Source: Scylla paramamosain
Lineage: Eukaryota > Arthropoda > Malacostraca > Decapoda > Portunidae
Length of the DNA stretch: 64,000 bases
Direction: 5' to 3'
NCBI RefSeq assembly: GCF_035594125.1
Contig: NW_026973728.1
Location: 62,001-126,000 of the forward strand
How positions within the stretch are numbered: the stretch's first letter is position 1; every line of letters begins with the position of its first letter. Under the pieces are notes generated by a model, which saw nothing but the letters and a program-made list of their open reading frames with translations, was not told the origin of the DNA and did no database searches. Of this stretch, positions 11,806 through 25,000 are shown in pieces. The position numbers and the translations under genes are program-made.

Positions 11806-14800
11806 CAAAAACACTAAAAGGCAAGTTCTTCGTAAAAGTTGGTTTCATTCCCATGTAATGTGATTGCCCTGGTTTTTAGTGCTTTATTGCCTAACACGCT
11901 CAAAAACACTGAAAGACACTTTTCTGGTAATGTCATTTTTCTCCACATAAAGCTAGTTTCGCATGGAATTTGGGGTTTTGGTAACTAAGAATGTAAAAAA
12001 AACACTCAAAATACTCACATTTAGTAAGGTTGTTCTGTTTCTTGATTAAGAGTGTTATTCATGAGTTTCAGTATTTTGCTATCTTAGAAACTTCTCCATA
12101 CAGTCGAGTTTTTGCGTTTTTTGCCTTGTGATTCTAGTGAAACTATAAAACATTCATTATACACGTTTTCGTTATGTCTTTTTTTTTCCTTATATAGAGT
12201 ACTTTTCATCCATTTTCGCGCTTTTTTTCATGTAACAAGCTCAAAAACACACAAAATATACTTTTTTGGTAATGTTATTCTATTTCTTCATATTGGTTGG
12301 TTTGCATCCGTTTTAGCGTTTTTATACGTAAATCTTTTTAAAGACACGTTTTCAGTAATTTTGTTTTGGATTTCCATATAGAGTGAATTTCACATTATTT
12401 ATCGTTCTGGTGCGTAACATGCAGAAAAACACTCAAAAGACAGGTTTCTTGTAAATTCGTTCAATTTTATCAGATAAGTGGGTTTGCATACACTTTATGG
12501 TTTGAAACATAACTCCGAAAAAAAATGTAAAATTAACTTTTTCGATAATGTTTTTCCACATAATTTCCTTGAATTTTGGCAGAGTTTTGGGATCTTGGTA
12601 CCTATGAACATCAATAACAAAAAAATAAAAATGCTATTTTTTTATTTTTTTTTATTTTTTTCTCTATAAAGAGTGTTATTTGTAGGTTTTAACATTTTGG
12701 TCCTTAAGGAACTTAAAAACATTCATAATACACATTTCTCGTAATGTCCTTTCGTTTCCCAAATATGGGGATCTTTGCATGTATTTAAGCGTTTTTATAG
12801 GTAACATGATAAAAAACACTCAAAACACTTGTTTTTGGTAATGTTATTCAGCTTCTCCAAAAAGGAGTTTTTTGCATGCGTTTTAGTGATTTGGTATATA
12901 AGGAGCTGAAAAACACTTCAAGGCAAGTTCTTGGTAAAAGTTGGTTTTATTCCAATGTAATATGATTGCCCTGCTTTTTAGTGCTTTATTGCCTAACACG
13001 CTCAAAAACACTGAAAAGATACTTCTGGTAATGTCATTTTTGTCCCACATAAAGCTAGTTTCGCATGCTATTTAGGGTTTTGCGAATCATGTGAAAAAAC
13101 ACTCAAAATACACGCATTTGGTAATGTTGTTCTGTTTCTCAATTAAGATTGTTATTCATGAGTTTCAGTATTTTGGTATCTAATAAACTTCTTTATATAC
13201 ACGAGTTTTGCATTTTTTGACTTGTAGTTCTTGTGAACCACAAGTTCTTTTGCTCAAAAAAAATAAGCCACTCATTATACATGTTTCTCGTAATGTCCTT
13301 TTCTTTCCCAATAAGGAGTGCTTTGCATCCATTTTCGCGTTTTTTGTAGGTAACAAGCTCAAAAACACAAAAAATATACATTTTTGGTAATGCTTTTCTG
13401 ATTCTTGGTAATGTTATTCTATTTCTTCATATTGGTTGGTTTTCATCTGTTTTAGCGTTTTTCTACGTAAAACACCGAAAAGACACGTTTTCAGTAATTT
13501 TGTTTTCGATTCCCAAAGAATATTGCCAGAATTTTGGCATCTTAGTACCTATGAAGATGAAAAACAAAAATAAAAAAAGAATATATATACTTTATTTTCT
13601 TTTTTTTCTCTCTCTATAAAGAGTGGGTTTGTGGGTTTTAGCTTTTTTGGTACTTAAGGAACTTAAAAACACTCATAATACACGTTTCTCGTAATGTTCT
13701 TTCGTTTCCCAAAAATAGGGTTCTTTGCATGTATTTAAGCGTTTTTATTGGAAACATGATCAAAAACACTCAAAATACATGTTTTTGGTAATGTTATTCT
13801 GTTTCACCATAAAGTGTTTTTTGCATGCATTTTAGTGTTTTGGTATATAAGGAGCTCAAATACACTTAAAGGCAAGTTCTTGTTAAAAATTGGTTTTATT
13901 CCAATGTAATGTGATTGCTCTGCTTTTTAGTGCTCTATTGCCTAACATGCTCAAAAACACTCAAAAGACATTTTTTCTGGTAATGTCATTTTTTTCCCAC
14001 ATAAAGCTGGTTTCGCATGCAATTTGGGGTTTTAGTAACTAAGGATGTGAAAAGCACTCAAAATACACGCATTTAGTAATATTGTTCTGTTTCTCAATTA
14101 AGAGTGTTGTTCCAGAGTTTCAGCATTTTGGAATGTAAACAAACTTCTCTATATACACGAGTTTTTGCGTTTTTTGCCTTGTAGTTCTTGTGAAACTATA
14201 AAACATTCATTATACACGTTTCTCGTAATGTCCTTTTGCTTCCCAATATAGAGTGCTTTCCATCCATTTTCGCGTTTTTTTAGGTAACAATTTCAATAAC
14301 ACTCAAAATATTCCTTTTTGGTAATGTTATTTTATTTCTTCATATTGGTTAGTTTGCATCCCTTTTAGCGTTTTTCTACGTAAAACACCGAAAAGACACG
14401 TTTTTAGTAATTTTGTATTGGATTCCAATATAGATTGACTTTCATGTTATTTATCGTTTTGGTTCCTAACATGCTGAAAAACACTCATAAGACCGTTTTC
14501 TTGCAAAGACGTTTGGTACATAACAGTCCGAAAAAAAAAGCTAAATTTAACTTTTTTGATAATGTTCTTATTTCATATCATTTCCTGAATTTTGCCCGAT
14601 TTTTGGCATCTCGGTACCTGTGAAGATGAATAAGAAAGAAAAAATAAATATTGTATTTTTAAAATTTATTTATTGTTTCTCAATGGCTTTTAGCTTTTTG
14701 GTAATTAATGAGCTTAAAAACATTCATAATACACGTTTCTCGTAATCTCCTTTTGTTTCCAAAAAATACTGTTCTTTGCATGTATTTAAGCGTTTTTATT

Positions 14801-15035
14801 GGTAACATGATCAAAAACACTCAAAATACATGTTTTTGGTAAAGTTATTCTGTTTCACCATAAAGAGTGTTTTGCATACGTTTTAGTGTTTTGGTATATA
14901 AGGAGTTCAAAAACACTTAAAGGCAAGTTCTTGGTAAAATTCGTTTTCCTCCAATGTAATGTGATTGCCCTCCTTTTTAGTGCTTTATTGCCTATCACGC
15001 TCAAAAACACTCAAAAGACACTTTTCTGATACGAC
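11806..15035 (+). repeat. Higher-order satellite array II (3 HOR copies plus part)
   Basis: Forward HOR copies with I ends at about 12,597, 13,544 and 14,613. The first has a distinctive I (CCTATGAACATCAATAAC) and a short H (ATAACTCCGAAAAAA). The second has a variant D carrying GTGAACCACAAGTTC (13,230-13,250) and has lost G and H. The third has the CCTGTGAAGATGAATAAG form of I. The array stops at about 15,035, inside the end of monomer B (CTTTTCTGATACGAC), where an A-rich tract begins. No gene is seen. Confidence 0.88.
13219..13560 (+). repeat. Variant D with CTTGTG dyad, and G/H deletion
   Basis: Monomer D here contains GTTCTTGTGAACCACAAG, in which CTTGTG and CACAAG face each other across AAC; ordinary copies have TTGTGAAACTATAAAACACTC. 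At about 13,519 the start of G (TTTTCGATTCCCA) is joined to the middle of I (AAGAATATTGCCAG), so most of G, all of H and the head of I are gone. The copy at about 32,040-32,340 has both the dyad and the identical deletion junction. The copy at about 58,570-58,600 has the dyad without that deletion. A short local repeat of TTGGTAATG lies at 13,384-13,412. Confidence 0.8.
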
Positions 15036-15090
15036 AAAAAAAAAAAAATAAATAAAAATAAATAAAATAAAAAAATAAAAAATAAAAAAA
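15036..15090. repeat. A-rich tract at an orientation switch
   Basis: Runs of A broken by single T residues (AAATAAATAAAA type). This resembles the reverse complement of the T-rich head of monomer J, so it is best read as an inverted J head lying between the forward array and the inverted monomers that follow. It could also be a simple-sequence expansion. Confidence 0.7.
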
Positions 15091-16864
15091 ACACCCTATA
15101 TGGATAACTAAACGTAACCGAAACCGTCTCTTTTCAGTGTTTTCAGGTAATTACGTGTCATAATGCTAAAACGCATGCAAAAAAAAACATTTCTGGCGAA
15201 ACATTATATATTTGCGAAAAAAAAAAAATTTGTTACAAAAAACGACGAAATGCACCCAAACTACACTCTGAGAAACGAAAGGGCATTACCTGAAACGTGT
15301 ATTATTAGTGCTTTTGAGCTTCTTAGGTACCAAAATGTTAAAAGGTATCAGTGGAAAAAAAAAAACATTACCAAAAACTTGCGTTTTATGTGTATTACAC
15401 ATTATTAGGTGCCAAAAAGCCAAAAAAACAGGAAAAATAGGCTATAGTTGGGAAAGAAAATGATATATCGTGAAACGTGTCTGTTGAGTGTTTATGATCG
15501 TGTTAGCCACCAAAATGTTTTTAAGTTTCTTACATACCCAAAAGCTAAAACGCACGTGAAACATGATTTATGGAGAAACAATAAAATTACGAAAAAGAAG
15601 TGTGTTAAGGGTTTTCAGTTTGTTACCTACGAAAACGCCAAAATGTATCCAAAGTACCTAATATTAAGAAACGAAAAGACATTACAAGAAAAGTGTATTA
15701 TCAGTGTTTTTAAGCTTCTTAGGTACCAAAACGCTAAAAGACATAAATAGTATTACTCTATATGGAAAAAAAATAAGTAAAATAAAAACACTTACCAAAA
15801 ACGTGATTTTTTAGTTTTATTTTACATTGTAAGATAGCAAAAACGCCAAAATGCATGCAAGGTGCCCTCTCTAGGGAAACGAAACGAAATTTCCAGAAAC
15901 ATGTATTTTTTTTTTTTTTAAGTGTTTATGAGCGTGTTAGGCACAAAAACGCTAAAAGGCATGGAAAAGTTCCTCCATGGGGAAAGCAAAACAACATTTC
16001 TAAAAACGTGTGTTTGGAGTGTTTTTGAGCTATTTATGTACAAAAACCATAAAAGGAATGGAAAACACCCTTTTAAAAACAAGTATTTAAATGCTTTTGA
16101 GCTTGTTACGTACAAAATCGCCAAAATGCATGCAAAGAATGAGGAAATGAAAAGACATTGCGAGAAATGTGTGTTATGAGTGTTTTTGAGTTTCCTGTCT
16201 ACGAAAACGCGAAAACCCTGTAATAACACTCTAAATGGAGAAACAGAACAACATCAAAAGAAAAAACAAACGTGCTTTGTGTATTCTTTTACACTGTTAA
16301 GTAATTAAATGCATAAATATAAGTAAGGTACCCTATATGAGGAAAAAAAAAAAAAAGACATTTCCAGGAACATGTTTTTTTGAGTGATTATGATCTTGTT
16401 AATTACCAAAACGCAAAAATGCATGCAAACACTCTTCATGTAGAAAACATGATAATATTACTGAAACCAAGTATTTTGAGAGTTTTTGAGCTTATTACCT
16501 AGAAAAACGCCAAAATCCTTGATTACACGATCTGAAGAAACAAAAACGCATTACGAGAAACTTGTGTTATGAGTGTTTTTTTCAGTTTCTTAGGTATTGA
16601 AACGCTAAAACGCCTAAATATATGGAGAAAATTAACATTATAAAAACTTGCATTTTGAGTGTATTTCACATGGTTAGGTACCAAAATGCCAAAATGTACG
16701 CAAAGCACACTTTATAGGAAAAGGAAACGATATATTCAGAAATGTGTTTTTTGAGTGTTTATGAGCGTGTTAGGCACCAAAACGGTTAAAAAAGCATGAA
16801 AAGTACCCTATATGGAAAAAAGAAACATCATTACCAAAAACGTTTCTCTTCGGTCTTTTTGAGC
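15091..16864 (-). repeat. Diverged satellite monomers, inverted orientation
   Basis: About eighteen monomers in reverse-complement orientation (TTAGGTACCAAAACGC, GCATGCAAA, TTTTTGAGC). They do not follow the fixed J-to-I order and are more diverged than the HOR copies. The open frames that cross this stretch, including those of 80-100 codons, are periodic translations of the monomer, rich in K, N, H and C, with no recognisable domain; I do not call them genes. Orientation returns to forward at about 16,864-16,870. Confidence 0.85.
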
Positions 16865-18560
16865 GAAATAGACTCAAAATATATGTTAATAATAATGTTA
16901 TGTGTCTTCATATAAAGTGTTATTCATGCGTTTTAGCGTTTTTGTACCTAAGAACCAAAAACTTTCATAATACACGTTTCTCGTAAAGTCTTTTCGTTTC
17001 GAAACATGCTTTCTTGTAACAATTTCATTTCCCCATATCAAGGCCTTTCCATGCATTTTGGCGTTTCGGTACCTAATAATGTAAAATATGCTCAAAACAC
17101 ACGTTTTTGTTAATGTTGTTCTGTTTCTTCATAGAGTGCTGTTTATAGGTTTAGCGTTTCAATACCTAAAATGTTAAAAAAAATAATTATAATACATGTT
17201 TTTCGTAATGTCATTACGTCTACCTATTAAGATTATTTTGCATCCATTTTAATGTTTTTGTATGCAACAAACTCAAAAAACTCTCAAAATACTTGTTTTT
17301 GGTAATGATATTCTTCTACATTAAAAGTGTTTTGCATGCTTTTTTAGGGTTTCGGTACGTAAGAGGCTGAAAAACACTCAAAAGACACGTTTTTTGGTAA
17401 AGTTGTTTTCTATTCCCATTTAGGGTGTTTACCATTGCATTTTAAACACTAAAAAAAAAAAGATCATTTCTTGAAATGTAGTATCGTTTCCAAATATATT
17501 GGTACTTAACAATGTGGAAAAAAAAAAACACTCAAATTGCGCGGTTTTTGGTAATGTTGTTCTGTTTCTTTGTATAAGGTGGTATTAACGCGTTTTCGCA
17601 TCGTTCGGTACCTGGGAAGCTCAAAAACACTTGTAATACACTTTTCTTCTAATGTCTTTTTTGTTTCCCCACATAGTATACATTTCATATATTTTGGTTT
17701 TATTCTGTAACAAGCTCAAAAACACTCAAAATACTTGTTTTTGGTAATGTTATTCTGTTTTCTGCATAAAGGGTGTTTTGCATGCATTTTATCTTTTTGG
17801 TACATAAGAAGTTCAAAAACACTCAAAAAGTCATGTTTTTCGTTAAGTCGTTTTGTATTCCCAAATAAGGTGATTTCCATGCTTTTTAGCGTACTGGTGT
17901 TTAACACGCTCAAAAACATTTAAAAGATACGTTTCTGGAAATCTCGTTTTTACCCATATAGAGGATTTTCGATGTATTTTGGCGATTTGCTATTTATTAA
18001 TGTGAAACTCAAAATACACGTTATTTGGTCTCGATATCGAGTACTATTCCTGAGTTTCAGCATTTTGTTACCTCGTGATGTTCAAAACACTTATAATAGA
18101 TTTTCTTCGTAATGTCCTTTCGTTTCCCCATATAACGTTATTTTCATGCATTTTTGCATTTTTGTACGTAACACGCTAAAAACACTCGAAATAGTTATTT
18201 TTTGTAATATTATTCGTTTTCTCCATAAAGTGTTTTGTATTCGTTATAGCGTTTTGTACGTAGGAAGCTCTATAACATTCAAAAGACACGTTTTTTCGTA
18301 ATGATGTTTTATATTGCCATATACGTTGCTCTGCATGCATTTTGGCATTTTGTTAAATACACTTAAAATATAAGTTTTAGGTAATATATATTTTTTTTTA
18401 TTAAGTGCTGTCAATGCGTTTTAGCGTCTTTGTACCTAAAAAGGTAAAAAAAAAAAGAAAACGATTATAATAGATCTTTCATAATGTCCTTTCGTTTCCC
18501 AAAATAGAGGACTTTGCATATATTTTGGCGTTTGTTTACGTAACAAGCTCAAAAAAACTC
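16865..18560 (+). repeat. Diverged satellite monomers, forward orientation
   Basis: About seventeen forward monomers without HOR order, with frequent GGTACC-type motifs and lengths that vary through small indels. With the preceding inverted block they make a 3.4-kb zone of non-homogenised monomers between two ordered arrays. At about 18,560 a monomer breaks off after CTCAAAAAAACTC and the ordered array restarts inside monomer A (GTTTTAGCGGTTTGG). No gene or RNA gene is seen. Confidence 0.85.
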
Positions 18561-19200
18561 GTTTTAGCGGTTTGGTATGTAAGGAGCTCAAAAACACATA
18601 TTGGCAAGTTCTTGGTAAGAGTTGGTTTTATTCCCATGTAATGTGATTGCCCTGCTTTTTAGTACTTCATTGCCTAACACGCTCAAAAACAATTAAAAGA
18701 CACTTCTGGTCATTTCATTTTTTTCCCTCATAAAGCTAATTTTGCATGCAATTTTGGGTATTGCTAACTAGGAATATGAAAAACACTCAAACCACGCATT
18801 TACTAAGGTTGTTCGGTTTCTCAATTAAGATTGTTATTCATGAGTTTTAGCATTTTGGTATCTAAGAAACTTCTTTATATACACGAGTTTTTGCGTTTTT
18901 CTATGTAAAACACTGAGAAGATACATTTTCAGTAATTTTGTTTTGGATTCCCATATAGAGTGAGTTCCTTATTATTTATCGTTTTAGTGCCTAACATGCT
19001 GAAAAACACTCAAAAGACAGATTTCTGGTAAGGTCGTTCAGTTTCCTCATATAGGAGACTTTGCATGCACTTTAGGGTTTGGTACATAACAGTCCGAAAA
19101 AAAGAGCTAAAATTAACTTTTTTGATAATATTCTTTTGTTCATATAACTTTCCTGAATTTTTCCAGAATTTTGGTATCTCGGCACCTATGAAGATGAAAA
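18561..19200 (+). repeat. Truncated HOR copy, sister of the one at 3,650
   Basis: Begins inside monomer A and carries AACACATATTGGCAAG, TAGTACTTCATTGCC and the same D-F fusion (junction near 18,900) as the copy at 3,650-4,270. Shared private substitutions plus a shared deletion point indicate common descent by block duplication at an offset of about 14.9 kb. Confidence 0.82.
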
Positions 19201-21368
19201 AAAAATTCCTATTTTTTTTTTTTTTCTAAATAAAGAGTGTTATTGTTTTACCTTTTTGGTACTTAAGGAACTTAAAAAAAACTCTCATAATACACGTTTC
19301 TCGTAATGTCCTTTTGTTTCCCAAACATAATGTTCTTTGCATGTATTTAAGCGTTTTTATAGATAACATAATAAAAAACACCCAAATTACATGTTTTTGG
19401 TAATGTTATTCTGTTTCTCCATAAAGTTTGTTTTGCATACGTTTTAGCGGTTTGGTATATAAGGAGCTCAAAAACATTTAAAGGCAAGTTCTTGCTAAAA
19501 AAAAAATGGTTTTATTCCAATGAAAAGTTATTGCCCTACTTTTTAGTGCTTTATTGCCTATCACGCTCAAAAACACTCAAAAGACATTTTTCTGGAAATG
19601 TCATGTTTTCGCACATAAATCTGGTTTCGCATGAAATTTGGGTTTTTGGTAACTAAGAATATGAAAAACACTCAAAATACACGAATTTGGTAAGGTTGTT
19701 CTGTTTCTCATGTGTTATTCATGAGTTTCAGCATTTTGGTATCTAAGAAACTTCTCCATATACACGAGTTTTTGCGTTTTTTACCTTGTTGTTCTTTTGA
19801 ACTATAATACACTCATTATATACTTTTCTTGCAATGTCCCTTTGTTTCCCAATATAGAGTGCATTGTATCAATTTTAGCGTTTTTTTTTGTAGGTAACAA
19901 GCTCAAAAACAATCAAAATATACCTTTTTGGTAATGTTTTTTTCTATTTCTTGATATTGGTTGGTTTGCATTTATTTTAGCGTTTTTCTACGTAAAACAC
20001 TGGGAAGACACGTTTTCAGTAATTTTGTTTTGCATTCCCATATAATGTGAGTTCCTTATTATTTATCATTTTGGTGACTAACATGCTGAAAAACACCCAA
20101 AAGACAGATTTCTGGTAAGGTCGTTTAATTTCCTTATATAAGAGGCAGTTTAGGGTTTGGTACATAACAGTCCAAAAAAAAGTTAAAATCAACTTTTTTG
20201 ATAATATTCTCTTATCATATAATTGCCTTGAATTTTGGCATTTCGGTACCTATGAAGATGAATAACAAAAAAAAAAAATTCCTATTTTTTTATTTTTTTA
20301 TTTATTTATTTTTCTAAATAAAGAGTGGGTTTTAGGTTTTTGGTACTTAACAAACTTAAAAACACTCATAATATACGTTTCTCGTAATGTCCTTTTCTTT
20401 CCCAAACATAAGGTTCTTTGCATGTATTTAAGCGTTTTTATAGATAACACGATCAAAAACACTCAAAATACATGTTTTTGGTAATTTTATTCTGTTTCCC
20501 CATAAAGTTTGTTTTACATGCGTTTTAGTGGTTTAGTATATAAGGAGCTCAAAAACACTTAAAGGCATGTTCTTGATAAAAATTGGTTTTATTCAAATGT
20601 AATGTGATTGCCCTGCTTTCTAGTGCTTTATTGCCTATCAGGCTCAAAAACACTCAAAAGACATTATTCTGGTAATGTCATTTTTTTCTCACATAAAGCT
20701 GGTTTCGCATGCAATTTGGGGTTTTGGTAACTAAGAATGTGAAAAGCTCTCAAAATACACGCATTTAGTAAGGTTGTTCTGTTTCTCAATTAGGAATGTT
20801 ATTCATGAGTTTCAGCATTTTGGTATCTAGGAAACTTCTCCATATCCATATGTTTTTGCGTTTTTTGCCTTTTGTTTTTTTTTTCACTATAAAACACTCA
20901 TTATACACTTTTCTTGCAATGTCCTTTTATTTCCTAATATAGAGTGCTTTGCATCAATTTTCATGTTATTTGTAGGCAACTAGCTCAAAAAAACTCAAAA
21001 TATACCTTTTTGGTAATGTTTTTCTATTTTTTTTATATTAGTTGGTTTGTATCCGTTTCACCGTTTTTCTACGTAAAACACTGAGAAGACACGTTTTCAG
21101 TAATTATGTTTTGAATTCCCATATAGAGTGAGTTCCTTATTTATTTATCGTTTTGGTGCCTAACATTCTGAAAAAAACACTCAAAACACAGATTTCTTCT
21201 AAGGTCGTTTAATTTCCTCATATAGGAGGCTTTGCATACAATTTAGGGTTTGGTATATAACAGTCCGAAAAAAAAGCTAAAATTAACTTTTTTGATCATT
21301 TTCTTTTATCATATTATAGCCCGGAATTTTGCCAAAATTTTGGCATCTTTGTACCTATAAAGATGAAC

Positions 21369-21425
21369 AAAAAAAAAAAAAAAAAAAATCCAATTTTTTT
21401 TTTATTTTTTATTTTTTTATTTTTC
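21369..21425. repeat. A-tract / T-tract junction between monomers I and J (clear example)
   Basis: Twenty A residues (21,369-21,388) are followed by TCCAA and then T-runs interrupted by A. An equivalent A-run meeting a T-rich tract lies between I and J in nearly every HOR copy, about once per 1.1 kb, although run lengths differ widely. It departs from the monomer pattern and may be an expanded simple sequence or the trace of an old insertion. Long opposed dA:dT tracts are known in general to be stiff and to disfavour nucleosomes; an effect here is inference. Confidence 0.75.
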
Positions 21426-21895
21426 TAAATAAAGAGTGTTATTTGTGGGTTTTAGCTTTTTGGTACTTACGGAACTAAAAAAACACTCATAATACATATT
21501 TCTCGTAATGTCCTTTCGTTTCCCAAACATAAGGTCCTTTGCATGTATTTAAGCGTTTTTATAGATAACATGATAAAAAACACTCAAAATACATGTTTTT
21601 GGTAATGTTATTGTGTTTCTACATAAAAGGTGTTTTTGCATGCGTTTTAGCGTTTTGGTATGTAATGAGCTCAAAAACACTTAAAGGCAAGTTCTTGGTA
21701 AAAGTTGGTTTTTATTCCTATGTAATGTGATTGCACTGCTTTTTGTGGTTTATTGCCTAACACGCTCAAAAACACTCGAAAGACATTTTCTGGTAATATT
21801 ATTTTTTTCCCACATCAAGCTAGTTTCGCATGGAATTTGGGGTTTTGGTAACTAAGAATGTGAAAAACGCTCAAAATACAGGCATTTAGTAAGGT

Positions 21896-22052
21896 TGTTC
21901 TGTTTCATAATTAAAAGTGTTATTCATGAGTTTCAGCATTTTGGTATGTAAGAAACTTCTCTAATACACACATTTGGGAAGGTACTTCTGTTTCTCAATT
22001 AAAAGTGTTATTCATGAGTTTCAGCATTTTGGTATATAATAAACTTCATTAT
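21896..22052 (+). repeat. Tandem duplication of the D monomer head (second)
   Basis: The two D heads are joined by TAATACACACATTTGGGAAGG, matching the duplication at 5,945-6,110, and a short G follows near 22,320. The surrounding copies match 5,400-7,600 in order, so this is the block-duplicated counterpart. Confidence 0.85.
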
Positions 22053-25000
22053 GTACACGAGTTTTTGAGTTTTTTGCCTTGTGGTTCTTGTGAAACTATA
22101 AAACACTCATTATACACGTTTCTCGTAATGTCCTTTTCTTTCGTAATATAGATTGCGTTTCATCTATTTTCGCATTTTTTTGTAGGTAACAAGCTCAAGA
22201 AGACATCAAAATATATCTTTTTTTTAACGTTATTCTATTTCTTCATACTGGTTGGTTTGCATCCGTTTTAGCGTTTTCTACGAAAATCACTGAAAAGACA
22301 CGTTTTCAGTAATATCGTTGAAATTGCTGAAAAAAACAGTCATAAGACAGGTTTCTGGTAAAGTCGAGTAATTTCTCCATATAGGTGGCTTTGCATGCAC
22401 TTCAGGGTTTGGTACATAAAGCTAAAGCATAAAGCTAAAATTATTTTTTATAATGAATTTCCCTGAATTTTTCCAGAATTTTGGTATCTCGGTACCTATG
22501 AAGATGAATAACAAAATTTTTTTCTCTCTCTATAAAGTGTTATTTGTGACTTTTAGCTTTTTGGTACTTAAGGAACTTAAAAACATTCATAATACACGAT
22601 TTTCGTAATGTCCTTTTCTTATACAAACATAGGGTTCTTTACATGTATTTAAGCGTTTTTATAGGTAACATGATTAAAAAACACTCAAAATACATATTTT
22701 TGGTAATGTTATTCTGTTTCTCCATAAAGGGTGTTTTACATGTGTTTTAGCGTTTTGGTATGTAAGGAGTTAAAAAACACTTAAAGGCAAGTTCTTCGTA
22801 AAAGTTGGTTTTATTCCCAAGTGATGTGATTGTTCTGCTTTTTATTGATTTGTTGTATAACACGCTGAAAAACACTCAAAAGACATTTTTCTGGTAATGT
22901 CAATTTTTTTCCCACAAAAAGGTAGTTTCGCATGTAATTTGGCAATTTCGTAACTAACAATGTGAAAAACACTCAAAATACACAATTTGGTAAGGTAGTT
23001 CTGTTTCTCGATTAAAAGTGTTATTCATGCATTTCATCATTTTGGTATGTAAGAAACTTCTCTATATACACGAGTTTTTGCGTTTATTGCCTTGTGGTTC
23101 TTGTGAAACTATTAAACACTCATATCATTCATATAAACACTCATTTCTCGTAATGTTCTTTTGTTTCCTAATATAAAGTGCTTTCCATCCATTTTTGCAT
23201 TTTTTGTAGGTAACACGCTTGAAAACACTCAAAATATATATTTTTGGTAATGTTATTCTACTTCTTCATATTGGTTGGTTTGCATCCGTTTTAGCGTTTT
23301 TCTTTGTAAATCTCCGAAAAGACTCGTTTTCAGTAATACTGTTGAAATTGCTTCTGGTACAGGTTTATGGTAAAGTCATGTAATTTTCCCATTGAGGTAG
23401 CTTTGCATGCACTTCAGGGTTTGTTACATAACTGCGGAAAAAAGCTAAATTTATTTTTTTTTGTTAATTTTTTCTTTACGAATTTTCCCTGAATTTTGCC
23501 GGAATTCTAGCATCTCGGTACCTATGAAGATGAATAACAAAAAAAAAAAAAATTTATTCATTTTTTTATATTTCTTTTTTCTCTATAAAGAGTGTTATTT
23601 GAGTGTATTAACTTTTTGGTACTTAAGGAACCTAAAAACTCTCATAATACATAATTTTCGTAATATCCATTCATTTCACAAACATAGGGTTCTTTACATA
23701 TATTTAACCGTTTTTATAGGTAACATCATCAAAAACACTTAAATTCATGTTTTTAGTAATGTTATTTTGTTTCTCCATAAAGGGTGTTTTGCATGCGTTT
23801 ATCGTTTTCTTATGTAAAGAGTTAAAAACACTTAAAGGCATGTTTTTGGTAAAAGTTGTTTTTTTTCCAATGTAATGTGATTGTTCTGCTTTTTAGTGCT
23901 TTGTTGTATATCACGCTCTAAAACACTCAAAAGACACTCTTCTGGTAATGTCATTTTTTCCCACATAAAACTAGTTTCGCTAGTAATTTCGGATTTTCGT
24001 AACTTAGAATGTTGAAAAACACTAAAAATACTCACATTTGGTAAGATACTTCTGTTTCTCAATTAAAAGTCTAATTCATGAGTTTCAGCATTTTGGAATG
24101 TAAGAAACTTCTTTATATACACGATTTTTTGCGGTTTTTGCCTTGTGGTTCTTATGAAACTATAAAACACTCATTATACTCGTTTCTCGTAATGTCCATT
24201 TCCTTCCCAATATCGAGTGCTTTCCATGCATTTTCGCGTTTTCTGTAGGTAACAACTTCAAAAAGTCAAAATATACCTTTTTGGTAATGTTATTCTATTT
24301 CTTCATTTTGGTTGATTTGCATCCGTTTTAGCGTTTTCTACGTAAAACACCGAAAAGACACGTTTTCAGTAATTTTGTTTTGGATTCCCATATAGATTGA
24401 CTTTCTTGGGTTTTATCGTGTTGGTTCCTAACATGCTGAAAAAACACTCATAAGACAGTTTTTTGGCAAAGACGTTTAATTTCCCCATATAGGTGGCTTT
24501 GCATGCACTTTAAGGGTTTGGTACATAAGAGTCCGAAAATAAAGCTAAATTTAACTTTTTTGATAATGTTCTCATTTCATATAATTTCCTGTACTTTGCC
24601 CGAATTTTGGCACCACGTTACCTGTGAAGGTGAATAAGAATGAAAAAAAAATACCGTATTTTTTTATTTATTTATTTTTTTCTCAATAAAGAGTGTAATT
24701 TGTGGCTATTAGCTTTTTCGTACTTAATGAACTTAAAAACACTCATAATACACGTTTCTCGTAATATCCTTTCATTTCCCAAAAATAGCGTTTTTTGCAT
24801 GTATTTAAGCGTTTTTATTGGTAACATGATCAAAAACACTCAAAATACATGTTTTTGGTAATGTTATTCTGTTTCAGTGTTTAAGTGTTTTGGTATATAA
24901 GGAGCTCAAATATACTTAAAGGCAAGTTCTTGTTAAAAATAGGTTTTATTCCAATGTAATGTGATTGCCCTGTTTTTTAGTGCTTTATTGCCTAACACGC

